Assembly: GCA_016860845.1 (NCBI GenBank)
Contig: BOKF01000026.1
Coordinates: 57,326-121,325 of the forward strand
Reading direction: 5' to 3'
DNA length: 64,000 bases
Source: Chloroflexota bacterium
GTDB lineage: Bacteria > Chloroflexota > Anaerolineae > 4572-78 > J111
Below, in pieces: positions 49,601 to 57,341 of this stretch. The notes beneath the pieces were generated by a model. It made no database searches. It was not told where the DNA came from and saw only the letters and a list, made by a program, of their open reading frames with translations. How positions within the stretch are numbered: position 1 is the stretch's first letter; each line of letters begins with the position of its first letter. The translations under genes and the position numbers were made by a program.

Positions 49601-50208
49601 AGGCTGTAAGTCGTTTCGCTGATAAGGATTTCGCCTCGTTCTGAGACATGCTCCAACCGCGAGGCCACATTGACCGCATCGCCCATGACCGTGTAGGAAC
49701 GGTTGCGGTCAGCGCCAATGTCGCCCGCAATCACGGTCCCGGTATTGATACCCATATGAATTCCCAAAGGTTCAGGCAGGGGCATTGGCGGATTGCGGTT
49801 GAACTTTTCCAAACGTTCTTGCATGGCTAGCGCAGCACGCAGCGCCCGTTCGGGGTCATCCTCGTGGGCTTTGGGAGCGCCGAAAACAGCCATAATGGCA
49901 TCGCCGATGTACTTATCAATTTGACCGTCAAATTCGTAGATAGCCTCGCTAAGTTCCTGGAGGCACAGGTTAATCAGTCGCACCACCTGCTCGACCTCAG
50001 CCGGGCTTTTAGCGGCATCGTTGAGGGCGGTAAAGCCGGAAATATCGGCAAAGATAATCGTTACTTGCCGCCGCTCACCCTCAATGGGAGCAGTGATGAG
50101 GGAAGTTGCGGGAGTTTCGGAGATTAATTTCTCACCACACTTACCACAATATAAGTGATCAGAGGGGTTTTCATATCCGCAATTATTGCACTTGAAAGTT
50201 TGGCTCAT
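46606..50208 (-). CDS. Class III nucleotidyl cyclase-like / AAA-type ATPase / TPR protein
   Basis: 1200 residues. A zinc ribbon (Cys7, 10, 21, 24) is followed by a class III cyclase domain (about 48-225) with both metal Asp motifs ('TIIFADISGFTALND', 'DKYIGDAIMAVFGAP') and 'TVMGDAVNVASRLEH'. The STAND-like ATPase has Walker A 'GDAGLGKSRLIREF' near 279 and Walker B 'LVMVFEDLHWADP'. A long TPR array (about 660-1160) follows, with units such as 'GDERGIADTLSQLGNFYYNM'. Substrate (ATP or GTP) and signal are unknown; the layout is typical of large signalling ATPases of Chloroflexota and Actinobacteria. A perfect-spacing promoter lies at 50250. Confidence 0.88.
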   Translation of the reverse strand: MSQTFKCNNCGYENPSDHLYCGKCGEKLISETPATSLITAPIEGERRQVTIIFADISGFTALNDAAKSPAEVEQVVRLINLCLQELSEAIYEFDGQIDKYIGDAIMAVFGAPKAHEDDPERALRAALAMQERLEKFNRNPPMPLPEPLGIHMGINTGTVIAGDIGADRNRSYTVMGDAVNVASRLEHVSERGEILISETTYSLTSRLFVFEEREAVAVKGKSEPLKIYQLKSAKDLSQTQRGLSGMEAPVIGREDEIRALLQFYKRIQEHQGGIVVVAGDAGLGKSRLIREFRKQVDTAQDDKTKPLWLFGRGLSYRQSFTNRLFVDILKAYLDLPENSDESLTKLRLEAMGEEMFGSRKNEVVPYLATLLGIKLDEESATHLPVDPEFLQQRTFLAMGEWVEALVKKRPLVMVFEDLHWADPSSVKLIQYLLTLTVFNPVLMICVTRPERDTAFWEIKTQSSQHYAKNYKELLLWPLTDEESRQVIKHLLKLEQIPKGLENLLLGRASGNPLFLEELLRSLIEEDVIQPTEDGRWKITRAVTEIDIPNTLQGVLTARIDRLEDSVKRVLQVAAVVGRVFPRFVLAPIVGNPEVLEKALAQLEVADLIEVHAHDTQPEYRFKHVLTHETAYNSMLSQQRKIIHKQIGDHMSRLYWQLGEEYAAIVADHYYKSETWPRALRYLQRAAEAAIQSFANYQAVEFYNQALEVAQILGTEADQEAVLAIYEGRAKILTSLGDPQQAAADFEAMRAKAEALKDDLALMRSLNGIGSLHASHYDFSQAVDFFTEALQVARRIGDERGIADTLSQLGNFYYNMGKLELGVKNYQEALELSQKLGDESRSVEAEDGLAKIMLEQGEISASLERYKQIVNIRRRLGYRTGLMNSLASMLMAQTFTADYHGAQATAEEVLDLHHKSGDFYRVPFIKYYQAFGQLFQGEWDKASENLKEGLRLAHQQKQKSLQALGLAWLGYYYLTLGLDEEGLRQARESMQLAQELGSPLYVMRAQAILGTAYRHLDQLEEAVRELESVHAVAQGMEFVPDEVMILYQLVRAYMDTQAWDKAEESLSRLAALAQASDMKEFMARAQWLQSLLDIHYKRYDAALEVLIAASDLAEQTDSRLSQYIIQIQKSYVYHISGNPPASRDAMVYAQKIQKRLLETLSDEPARQAFLDNAHSRHLQEMIEANSGSPAKVKSLVGDLAS

Positions 50209-50249
50209 TTTTCCGGCATGCTCATCGGGACGATTATTCTACCCTAGAG

Positions 50250-50278
50250 ATAATATTACATTCCTTAAAATATGTCAA
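50250..50278 (-). promoter_or_regulatory. Sigma70 promoter for cyclase-tilS operon
   Basis: Minus-strand TTGACA (50278-50273), 17-bp spacer, TATTAT (50255-50250); the ATG is about 42 bp on. The -35 is a perfect consensus. Confidence 0.75.
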
Positions 50279-50337
50279 CGGCCCTTTTTGCCTAATGACT
50301 TTTGCCTGCATGACTTGTTTGTGCAAAGAAACGATTG

Positions 50338-50346
50338 TGGTATAAT
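50338..50346 (+). promoter_or_regulatory. Extended -10 promoter for mre-mrdA-min-rodA cluster
   Basis: TGG-TATAAT in ATTGTGGTATAATTG, about 72 bp before the mreB GTG; divergent from the cyclase promoter. Confidence 0.6.
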
Positions 50347-50417
50347 TGCCTTGGCATAGGCAGGCGGCAAAACAGCGAAGCCTGCCTATTGTTATGTGAT
50401 TTGGAAGGAGAATTTAC

Positions 50418-51491
50418 GTGGCCGGCCCTTTGGATGCATTATTAGGGCTCTTTTCTCTTGATGTTGGCATTGATTTGGGAACAGCCAATACACTGGTATA
50501 TGTCAGAGGTAAGGGCATTGTCATTAACGAGCCTTCGGTTGTCGCTATTGATAAAAAGACGAAGAAACCTTTAGCCATTGGCGTTGACGCCAAGGAAATG
50601 GTTGGCCGGACGCCAGCCAATATTGTGGCTATTCGACCCCTGCGCGATGGGGTGATTTCGGAATTTGAAATCACCGAAGCGATGCTGCGCTACTTCATTA
50701 AAAAAGTCCACGAACAAACCCTCATTCCGACCCCTTTCTACGCCCCACGTGTGGTGGTAGGCATCCCCAGCGGGGTGACGGAAGTTGAAAAAAGAGCGGT
50801 CTATGATGCTGCCCGCAACGCGCGGGCACGCGACGCCCAAATTATTGAAGAGCCGGTGGCCGCAGCTATCGGCGCAGGTTTGCCCATTACCGAACCATTG
50901 GGCAGCATGGTCATTGACATTGGTGGCGGCACGACCGAAGTAGCCGTCTTTTCCCTGGGTGGTATCGTGGTCAGCCGCTCAATCCGGGTGGCAGGCGACG
51001 AGATGGATGAGGCGATCATCAATTACGCCCGGCAAAAATACAACTTGCTCATCGGCCAGCGGATGGCCGAGCGGGCTAAAATTACCATCGGCTCCGCCTA
51101 TCCACTGCCGGAAGAACAAACCATTGCCTTGCGGGGTCGAAATTTGATCACCGGCCTGCCCGACTCGGTCGAGGTATCGAGTGTGGAGCTGCGCGAAGCC
51201 TTAAGCGACTCCCTGGCCGTTATTATTGATGCCGTGCGCGACACGCTGGACGAAACCCCGCCCGAATTGATCGCCGATTTGATGGAAGGCGGCATTGCCC
51301 TGGCCGGCGGCGGTGGCTTGTTGCAGGGTCTGGCCGAGCGTCTATCCGAAGAAACCAAGATGCGCGTTTATATCGCCGACGACCCGCTGACGTGTGTGGC
51401 TCGGGGGGCCGGGCAGGTTCTGGAGAGCTATGATAAATACGCTAAAGTATTGACCTCTCTCCAGCGGGGCAGTACGAACCACCGGCCTTAA
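50418..51491 (+). CDS. mreB: Rod shape-determining protein MreB
   Basis: 357 residues from a GTG preceded by AAGGAG. Actin-like filament protein that guides wall synthesis beneath the membrane. Phosphate-1 'DVGIDLGTANTLVYV', 'IAIRPLRDGVISEFE'-like 'VAIRPLRDGVISEFE', phosphate-2 'MVIDIGGGTTEVAVFSLGGIV' and adenosine loop 'IALAGGGGLLQGLAERLSEE' are all present. The N-terminal hydrophobic 'LLGLFSLDVG' may help membrane binding. First gene of the shape/division cluster. Confidence 0.97.
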   Translation: MAGPLDALLGLFSLDVGIDLGTANTLVYVRGKGIVINEPSVVAIDKKTKKPLAIGVDAKEMVGRTPANIVAIRPLRDGVISEFEITEAMLRYFIKKVHEQTLIPTPFYAPRVVVGIPSGVTEVEKRAVYDAARNARARDAQIIEEPVAAAIGAGLPITEPLGSMVIDIGGGTTEVAVFSLGGIVVSRSIRVAGDEMDEAIINYARQKYNLLIGQRMAERAKITIGSAYPLPEEQTIALRGRNLITGLPDSVEVSSVELREALSDSLAVIIDAVRDTLDETPPELIADLMEGGIALAGGGGLLQGLAERLSEETKMRVYIADDPLTCVARGAGQVLESYDKYAKVLTSLQRGSTNHRP

Positions 51492-51585
51492 TAGGGACAG
51501 GGTCGCAGGGTAACAGAGTTGCAGGTAGCACTTAACAGGTAATAAACTACCATCTGCCATCTGCTACCTTGCTACATTGAGAAGT

Positions 51586-52455
51586 ATGACTGCAACAAGA
51601 AATAGACAGCTCTACATTGGCCTGATTCTGGCTTTGCTCTTTTTGGGTTTCGCCTTAGACCGGCTGGGTTACATGACGGCGGTACGGACCTTTGTGCAAA
51701 CGACCCTGGAGCCGCTTGAGGGAGCGATTACCCGCGCGGCTCAAAATGTAGTCAGCCGGACGGAGCAAAGCCAGAGTCTGCAAGCGCTGCAAGCCAGAAA
51801 TGCCGAATTGGAGAGCCTTAACAATAAGCTGATGGTGGATAACGTCCGTCTCCGCGAGGTGGAGCGCGAAAACGAACTGCTGCGCCAACTGCTCAATTAT
51901 ACTCGCAGCAATCCCCAATTGAGTTATCAAACCACGACCGTGATTGGCCGCAGTATCGGGGTTGATCCGACCAACCTGCTTTACTTTGTCTACGTGGATG
52001 TGGGGGCGCGGGATGGCGTGGCCGAAAATATGCCAGTAATCACCGACCGGGGGTTGGTCGGCCGGGTGACGGCGGTCGGCCCCAACTCGGCCCAGGTGTT
52101 GATGTTGATTGACCCAGCCAGTGCGGTGAATGCTCTCATCCAAAACAGCCGGGTTACCGGGCTGGTTCGAGGTAATATTGACGGCACCCTGACAATGGAA
52201 CGCATTCCCCAAAACGAGAAGGTCAACCCCGGCGACATTGTCCTCACTTCCGGGTTGGGCGGCAATTTTCCTGATAAGCTGGTGATTGGCCAGGTTACGG
52301 GGGTGGTAAAACGGGACCAGGATATGTTTCAAACCGCTCGTATCCGCCCGACCGTTGACTTTGGCAAGCTGGAAACGATGTTGATTGTCACCTCCTTCAA
52401 GCCAGTTGACCTAGAATCTGAAATCCTAAAATCGCAGGAGTCGGAGAATCAATAA
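51586..52455 (+). CDS. mreC: Rod shape-determining protein MreC
   Basis: 289 residues from the ATG at 51586. A single N-terminal helix ('LYIGLILALLFLGFAL'), a coiled-coil (about 60-105: 'LQALQARNAELESLNNKLMV', 'REVERENELLRQLLN'), and the double beta-barrel domain with 'VIGRSIGVDPTNLLYFVYVD', 'VITDRGLVGRVTAVG' and 'VLTSGLGGNFPDKLVIGQVTG'. Links MreB and PBP2 in the elongasome, outside the membrane. Its stop lies within the likely mreD start. Confidence 0.94.
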   Translation: MTATRNRQLYIGLILALLFLGFALDRLGYMTAVRTFVQTTLEPLEGAITRAAQNVVSRTEQSQSLQALQARNAELESLNNKLMVDNVRLREVERENELLRQLLNYTRSNPQLSYQTTTVIGRSIGVDPTNLLYFVYVDVGARDGVAENMPVITDRGLVGRVTAVGPNSAQVLMLIDPASAVNALIQNSRVTGLVRGNIDGTLTMERIPQNEKVNPGDIVLTSGLGGNFPDKLVIGQVTGVVKRDQDMFQTARIRPTVDFGKLETMLIVTSFKPVDLESEILKSQESENQ

Positions 52456-52948
52456 CCTCATTCCTCCGGCAATCTTAATTTCCGCCACCCTGCTTCAGTC
52501 TACGCTGGCCCCCTACATCAAAATAAGCAACGTTCATCCTGATCTGGTCCTGGTTATCGTCATTGGCTGGACGATTTTACGAGGGTTAAGCGATGGCCTG
52601 GTCTGGGCTGTGATCGGCGGCCTGAGCCTCGATTTGCTGTCCGGAGGACCGTTCGGTCTTTTCACCCTGGCTATGCTGGTCGTCACCCTGGTGACCAGCC
52701 TGTTTCATGGGCGTCTGTTTGGGAGCAGCATTATCCTGCCCCTCAGCCTGACTTTTCCGTTGAGTTTGCTTTTTAATGGGCTGGCCTTGCTCATCTTAAA
52801 TTTGTTAGGCCGGCCCATTGTTTGGAACGAAGCTTTTTCAACGGTGCTGGTGCCGGTGGCTATTTTTAACACAGCCGTGATGCTGCTCGTGTTTCCTCTT
52901 TTGTATATGCTCAATCGCTGGCTGAATCCGCAACCCCTTTCATTCTAG
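52448..52948 (+). CDS. mreD: Rod shape-determining protein MreD, no canonical start
   Basis: About 166 residues if started at the ATC at 52448; five predicted helices. The frame opens after TAA at 52427 and encodes 'LIPPAILISATLLQSTLAPY', 'NVHPDLVLVIVIGWTILRGL' and 'GLVWAVIGGLSLDLLSGGPF', the expected MreD N-terminus. The first ATG/GTG/TTG in frame is the GTG at 52610, which would remove about 54 residues and the first helices. An AGGAG sits 7 nt before the ATC, in register for initiation at that rare start. It is predicted to anchor the MreC/PBP2 complex. Normal MreD length is about 160-170. Confidence 0.8.
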   Translation: MNNLIPPAILISATLLQSTLAPYIKISNVHPDLVLVIVIGWTILRGLSDGLVWAVIGGLSLDLLSGGPFGLFTLAMLVVTLVTSLFHGRLFGSSIILPLSLTFPLSLLFNGLALLILNLLGRPIVWNEAFSTVLVPVAIFNTAVMLLVFPLLYMLNRWLNPQPLSF

Positions 52949-53024
52949 TTATGGACTGCTCAGGTGACTGGCACTTCACCTGAACCGGACCAGTTACCTA
53001 GTTTCTAAAATCCAACTTCTAATG

Positions 53025-53030
53025 TATAAT
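53025..53030 (+). promoter_or_regulatory. -10 element giving a probable leaderless mrdA transcript
   Basis: TATAAT ends 8 nt before the mrdA ATG at 53039, with no ribosome binding site between them. A start of transcription 7-8 nt after the -10 would fall at or beside the ATG. Confidence 0.5.
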
Positions 53031-53038
53031 TGTTCGCC

Positions 53039-55456
53039 ATGACCGACTTTCAAATCCGGCTGCGCAGCTACTTATTCCGGGCGATGGCCCTTATTGCTTT
53101 TTTGGTATTGGCCACGCAATTGTATAACCTGCAAGTGGTCCAGGGAGAAACTTACAAGGCTCTGGCCGATGCCAACCGCTTCCGGCTTAATCAAGTGCCG
53201 GCTTCGCGCGGGGTCATGTATGATCGCAACGGCGAACTGTTGGTACGCAATCGGCCCACCTACGATGTCGTCATCATCCCGGCCTACCTGCCCGAAGACA
53301 CTACCGCCGAGGCAAAAGTCTATGCTCGCCTGTCGGAACTGCTGAACTTACCCATCACTACCCAAATCGAGCCGGTAGTAGGCTATAACAATGGCTATTT
53401 TCAGGCAATTACCCATCACCAGTTCAATCGCCAATTGAGCCGGCAAATTATCAACCCGCGCAGCCGCCAGCTAGCCAGGGCGCCGCTAGGAATTCGTGAT
53501 GCGGTGAACCGGGATCGCACCCTGGCTCCTTTTTTGCCGGTTACCGTTGCCAAAGATATTGACCCGCTTATCGCCGCCAAAATAGAAGAGGAGCGCATTG
53601 ACCTGCCAGGAGTTTTGATTGAGACTACGCCCAGCCGTGATTATTTATACGGCGAACTCATGAGCCATCTATTGGGATACGTTGGCCCCATCCCGGCAGA
53701 GCAATTTGAACGCTATCAAAGCCAGGGGTATGACCTGACTGACTCAACCGGGCTGGCCGGGCTAGAGGCGAGTTATGAAGAATGGCTGCACGGGATCAAA
53801 GGATTGGAGAGCATTGAAGTTGACGTAACCGGCCAAAAAATCAGAACGGTGAGCGAAAATATCCAGGTACGGCCCGGCCACAACCTGCGGTTGTCAATTG
53901 ATTTGGGCTTGCAAGAAGCAACGGCGCAGGCCCTACAAGAGCAGATGGACGAGGTCAACTCCAATCAGGGTGTGGCGATTGCGATGAACCCCCAAACGGG
54001 TGAGATCCTGGCCATGGTGTCGCTGCCCAGTTTTGATAACAATAGTTTTGCGCGCGGAATTACCGCCCGCGAGCTGTCCCTGTTGAGCGAGGACCCCTGG
54101 ACGCCGCTGGTCAATCACGCGATTGCGGGCCTTTACCCACCCGGCTCAACCTTTAAGATTATTCCAGCGGCGGGAGCGCTGCAAGAACGAACGGTTTACT
54201 CCGATACTATTTTCGTTGATGAAGGCATTCTGTATCTGCCCAACCAGTTTGAGCCTGACAATCTGGACTTGGCCCAGCCTTTCTACTGCTGGCTACGGAC
54301 TGGGCATGGTCCGGTTAACATGGTCGCCGCCCTCGCTTTTTCCTGCGATGTTTATTTTTATCAGGTTGGGGGCGGCTACTACCCTGCCGAGTATGAAGGG
54401 TTGGGCCTGGAACGCATGGGCAAATACGCCGAGATGTTTGGCCTGGGCGAACCCACCGGCCTTGACATCCCCGGCGAAGTGAGCGGCTTAGTGCCCGACC
54501 AGAAGTGGAAGCGCCTTAACTATGCCGAAACCTGGCTGACGGGTGATACTTACAATATGTCTATTGGCCAGGGGTTTGTCCTGGCCACGCCGCTGCAAAT
54601 GGTTAACGCCTTCGCCGCCGTTGCCAACGGCGGAACTCTCTATCGGCCCTATCTGGTCAAGGAGATTCTTGACGCCGATGGCAATGTAGTTAAAGTAAAT
54701 GAGCCGCACATCATTCGCAAACTGGCTGTTGACCCTCAATTTATGGCCTTGATCCAAGAAGGGTTGCGCAATGTAATTGCCTGGGAGGCCGGCACCGCCC
54801 ACGACACCTTCGATGTGCCGGGAATCATTGCCTCGGGTAAAACCGGCACCGCCGAATTTTGCGACCGGTATCCGCAGTGCCTGGATCGGGACGGCCGGGT
54901 CAAAACCAGCCATGCCTGGTTCGTCTCTTATGCGCCGAGCAACAACCCCACGATTGCCACGGTTGTCTTTGTTTATGGCGGCGGCGGGGTCACGCTCGAG
55001 GGTTCGGAAGTGGCTGTGCCCGTAACCAACAAAATCTTGCGCTACTACTTCAACATTAAGGATGAAGAGGAAGAAGCCCAGCCCGAAGAAATCGAGGAGA
55101 CACTTCCCGCAATTTTACCGGAGGCTACCTTTACTACCCGCCTCCTGGGAACGGATAACTGGAGCAATGAAAAAGGAAGTGTCTCCGGCTTTGTACTTGA
55201 TGCCCAGGGGCAGGGAATGTCTGATGTCGTGGTTGACATATTGGCCAATGGCCAAAGCGTTGCCCAAATCAAATCGGGTTTGACCGGTCAATTTGATTTT
55301 ACGGAACTTGACCCAAACCTCGCCACCACTTGGGAATTGAGGCTGCCTGATTACCCCGGCGCCCCCCCGCTAACATTGGAAATTGACGATGGGCTGCGCT
55401 ATCTGATAGAATTCAAGGCTCAACCGGCGGCGGATACGCTTTCTGTGACCCAGTAA
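53039..55456 (+). CDS. mrdA: Penicillin-binding protein 2 with C-terminal beta domain
   Basis: 805 residues from the ATG at 53039. Transpeptidase of the elongasome. An N-terminal helix ('AMALIAFLVLATQLYNLQVVQG'; in pieces) leads into the dimerisation domain ('SRGVMYDRNGELLVRNRPTY'). Transpeptidase motifs are 'PGSTFK' (Ser370), 'AFSCDVYFY' (S-x-D, normal for PBP2) and 'SGKTGTAE' near 601. After an acidic linker ('EEEEAQPEEIEETLP') residues about 715-795 form an extra Cna-B/carboxypeptidase-regulatory-like beta domain ('GSVSGFVLDAQGQGMSDVVV', 'GQFDFTEL'), absent from standard PBP2. Part of the Mre cluster. Confidence 0.94.
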   Translation: MTDFQIRLRSYLFRAMALIAFLVLATQLYNLQVVQGETYKALADANRFRLNQVPASRGVMYDRNGELLVRNRPTYDVVIIPAYLPEDTTAEAKVYARLSELLNLPITTQIEPVVGYNNGYFQAITHHQFNRQLSRQIINPRSRQLARAPLGIRDAVNRDRTLAPFLPVTVAKDIDPLIAAKIEEERIDLPGVLIETTPSRDYLYGELMSHLLGYVGPIPAEQFERYQSQGYDLTDSTGLAGLEASYEEWLHGIKGLESIEVDVTGQKIRTVSENIQVRPGHNLRLSIDLGLQEATAQALQEQMDEVNSNQGVAIAMNPQTGEILAMVSLPSFDNNSFARGITARELSLLSEDPWTPLVNHAIAGLYPPGSTFKIIPAAGALQERTVYSDTIFVDEGILYLPNQFEPDNLDLAQPFYCWLRTGHGPVNMVAALAFSCDVYFYQVGGGYYPAEYEGLGLERMGKYAEMFGLGEPTGLDIPGEVSGLVPDQKWKRLNYAETWLTGDTYNMSIGQGFVLATPLQMVNAFAAVANGGTLYRPYLVKEILDADGNVVKVNEPHIIRKLAVDPQFMALIQEGLRNVIAWEAGTAHDTFDVPGIIASGKTGTAEFCDRYPQCLDRDGRVKTSHAWFVSYAPSNNPTIATVVFVYGGGGVTLEGSEVAVPVTNKILRYYFNIKDEEEEAQPEEIEETLPAILPEATFTTRLLGTDNWSNEKGSVSGFVLDAQGQGMSDVVVDILANGQSVAQIKSGLTGQFDFTELDPNLATTWELRLPDYPGAPPLTLEIDDGLRYLIEFKAQPAADTLSVTQ

Positions 55457-55467
55457 AGAGACAAGCG

Positions 55468-56145
55468 ATGGCGAGCGAGCGCATTAACATCAAAGGGACC
55501 AGCGACGGTTTAATTATCACCCTGGGCGCGGGCGCATGGTCGGGACTGCTGGGCGAATTGGAGCAGCGCCTGAGCGAAAAAGCCTCTTTCTTTAAAGGCG
55601 GCCGGGTTGGTTTGGCGGTTGGTCCGCGCCACCTCACCCGTTCAGAGTTGGAGCAGGTGGGAGCTGTGCTTAACCGCCATAATGTGACCTTATGGGCCGT
55701 GGAGAGTGAAGCGTCTGGCACGCAGGAAGCCGCGGCTGAACTGGGCCTGGAAATCGGCCTGGGGCTGCCGGCTAGAGGGATACCTGCGCCCGCCGCCGCA
55801 CCGCTCAGTCAAGGCGAAGCCATTTTGGTGCAACGCACCTTACGCTCCGGACAGATCATCAATCATTCGGGGCATGTGGTCGTGATTGGGGATGTAAATC
55901 CGGGCGCAGAAATTCGCGCCGGAGGCAGTGTCGTCGTCTGGGGGCGCTTGCGGGGGACAGTCCATGCGGGCCTGGGCGAAGGCCAGGCTGAAAATGCCGT
56001 CGTCTGCGCCCTGCAATTGTCACCTCCTCAGCTCCGCATTGGCGACCACATCGCCCGGTCGCCAGCCGACGACAGCGATCACGAGCTTGTGCCCGAGATG
56101 GCTTCGGTGCAGGGTGGCCAAATTGTGGCCGAACCGTGGAAGTGA
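55468..56145 (+). CDS. minC: Septum site-determining protein MinC
   Basis: 225 residues. Blocks FtsZ assembly away from midcell. The N-terminal domain (1-100) is divergent. The C-terminal beta-helix (about 115-220) has 'LVQRTLRSGQIINHSGHVVV', 'GDVNPGAEIRAGGSVVVWGR', 'LRGTVHAG' and 'PPQLRIGDHIARSP', the diagnostic MinC motifs that bind MinD. Eleven bases after mrdA; minD follows 119 bp later after a repeat. Confidence 0.92.
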   Translation: MASERINIKGTSDGLIITLGAGAWSGLLGELEQRLSEKASFFKGGRVGLAVGPRHLTRSELEQVGAVLNRHNVTLWAVESEASGTQEAAAELGLEIGLGLPARGIPAPAAAPLSQGEAILVQRTLRSGQIINHSGHVVVIGDVNPGAEIRAGGSVVVWGRLRGTVHAGLGEGQAENAVVCALQLSPPQLRIGDHIARSPADDSDHELVPEMASVQGGQIVAEPWK

Positions 56146-56154
56146 AGGAACGGA

Positions 56155-56214
56155 TGGCGAATGAGCGAATGGCCAACCATTTAATTTTCATCATTCGCTA
56201 TTCGCCATTCGCTG
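56155..56214. repeat. Inverted heptamer repeats between minC and minD
   Basis: GGCGAATGAGCGAATGGC on the left and ATTCGCTATTCGCCATTCGC on the right; units of 7 bp (GCGAATG) that are reverse complements across a spacer of about 18 nt. Confidence 0.75.
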
Positions 56215-56264
56215 GGTCATTAGGGATGGTTTATCATTAAAAATCTAAAAAGCAGGATTAGACT

Positions 56265-57062
56265 ATGAGTGCAGTCGTTATAACCATAACTTCTGGAAAA
56301 GGCGGCGTAGGTAAAACCACGACCACGGCCAATCTGAGCGCGGCTCTGGCGGCGCAGGGACTCAAGGTTGTAGCGATTGACAGCGACATCGGGCTGCGCA
56401 ACCTGGATGTGGTGATGGGTCTGGAAAACCGGATTGTCTATGATTTGGTGGATGTCGTCGAGGGCACCTGCCGGCTGCGCCAGGCCATGATCAAAGACAA
56501 ACGGTTGGACGAGCTTTACCTGATCCCGGCGGCCCAGTCACGGGATAAAACAGCGGTGACGCCAGGTGATATGATTGAACTTTGCAATCAGTTGCGGCCC
56601 GATTTTGATTATATTCTCATTGACTCCCCGGCCGGGATCGAACAAGGGTTCAAAAATGCGGTCGCTCCGGCTGATCGGGTGGTGATTGTGACCACGCCCG
56701 AGGTGTCGGCGGTGCGGGACGCTGACCGGATTATTGGCTTGATCGAGGCTGAAGAAAAAGGCCCCGCCGCTCTGATCCTGAACCGGCTGCGCCTCGACAT
56801 GATTAGACGGGGTGACATGCTCAACACGAGCGATGTGATTGATATTTTAGCCATTGATTTGATTGGGATTGTCCCTGACGACGAGTCCATTATTGTTTCA
56901 ACCAACAAAGGGCGGCCGGTAGTGATGGAAAATGGCTCGACGGCGGGACAAGCTTATCGCAATATCGCCCGCCGTCTCACCGGCGAAGAGGTTCCCTTCA
57001 TGAATTTGGAAGAAGGTAACTCATTCATCAAGCGACTTACAAAATTCTTCAAAGCGTCATAG
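56265..57062 (+). CDS. minD: Septum site-determining ATPase MinD
   Basis: 265 residues. Deviant Walker A 'TSGKGGVGKTTTTANLSAAL' with the signature Lys, 'DSDIGLRNLDVVMGLENRI', Walker B 'YILIDSPAGIEQGF', and 'TTPEVSAVRDADRIIGLIE'. The C-terminal amphipathic helix 'FIKRLTKFFKAS' is the membrane-targeting sequence. Recruits MinC to the membrane. AGGA is 7 nt upstream. Confidence 0.96.
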   Translation: MSAVVITITSGKGGVGKTTTTANLSAALAAQGLKVVAIDSDIGLRNLDVVMGLENRIVYDLVDVVEGTCRLRQAMIKDKRLDELYLIPAAQSRDKTAVTPGDMIELCNQLRPDFDYILIDSPAGIEQGFKNAVAPADRVVIVTTPEVSAVRDADRIIGLIEAEEKGPAALILNRLRLDMIRRGDMLNTSDVIDILAIDLIGIVPDDESIIVSTNKGRPVVMENGSTAGQAYRNIARRLTGEEVPFMNLEEGNSFIKRLTKFFKAS

Positions 57063-57080
57063 CACGCGGGAGTCGAGCTT

Positions 57081-57341
57081 ATGAATCTACTCAATCGGCT
57101 GCTGGGTCGAGGGGAACCGACGAGTCGGGAGATTGCCAAGGATCGTTTGCGCCTGGTATTGGTGCAGGATCGGGTCAATCTATCGGCGGAAAAGATGAAT
57201 GAGTTGAAAGACGAGTTAATCAAAGTGATTTCAAAATATGTTGAAATTGACCGGGACGGCATCGAAATTGCCCTGACCCAAACAGCCCGGCAGAGCCGGC
57301 TTACGGCGAATATTCCGGTGGTCGGAGCGCGGCAGAAATAA
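57081..57341 (+). CDS. minE: Cell division topological specificity factor MinE
   Basis: 86 residues. N-terminal amphipathic 'MNLLNRLLGR', anti-MinCD helix/strand ('AKDRLRLVLVQDRVNLSAEK') and C-terminal dimerisation domain ('LKDELIKVISKYVEIDRDGI'). GGGAG is 9 nt upstream. Its stop overlaps the rodA ATG (TAATG). Sets the MinCD pattern so that division occurs at midcell. Confidence 0.93.
   Translation: MNLLNRLLGRGEPTSREIAKDRLRLVLVQDRVNLSAEKMNELKDELIKVISKYVEIDRDGIEIALTQTARQSRLTANIPVVGARQK

Noticed and set aside
54302..54350. PBP2 S-x-N motif reading S-C-D as a defect
   Set aside because: S-x-D is usual in the PBP2 subfamily, so it is not unusual here.
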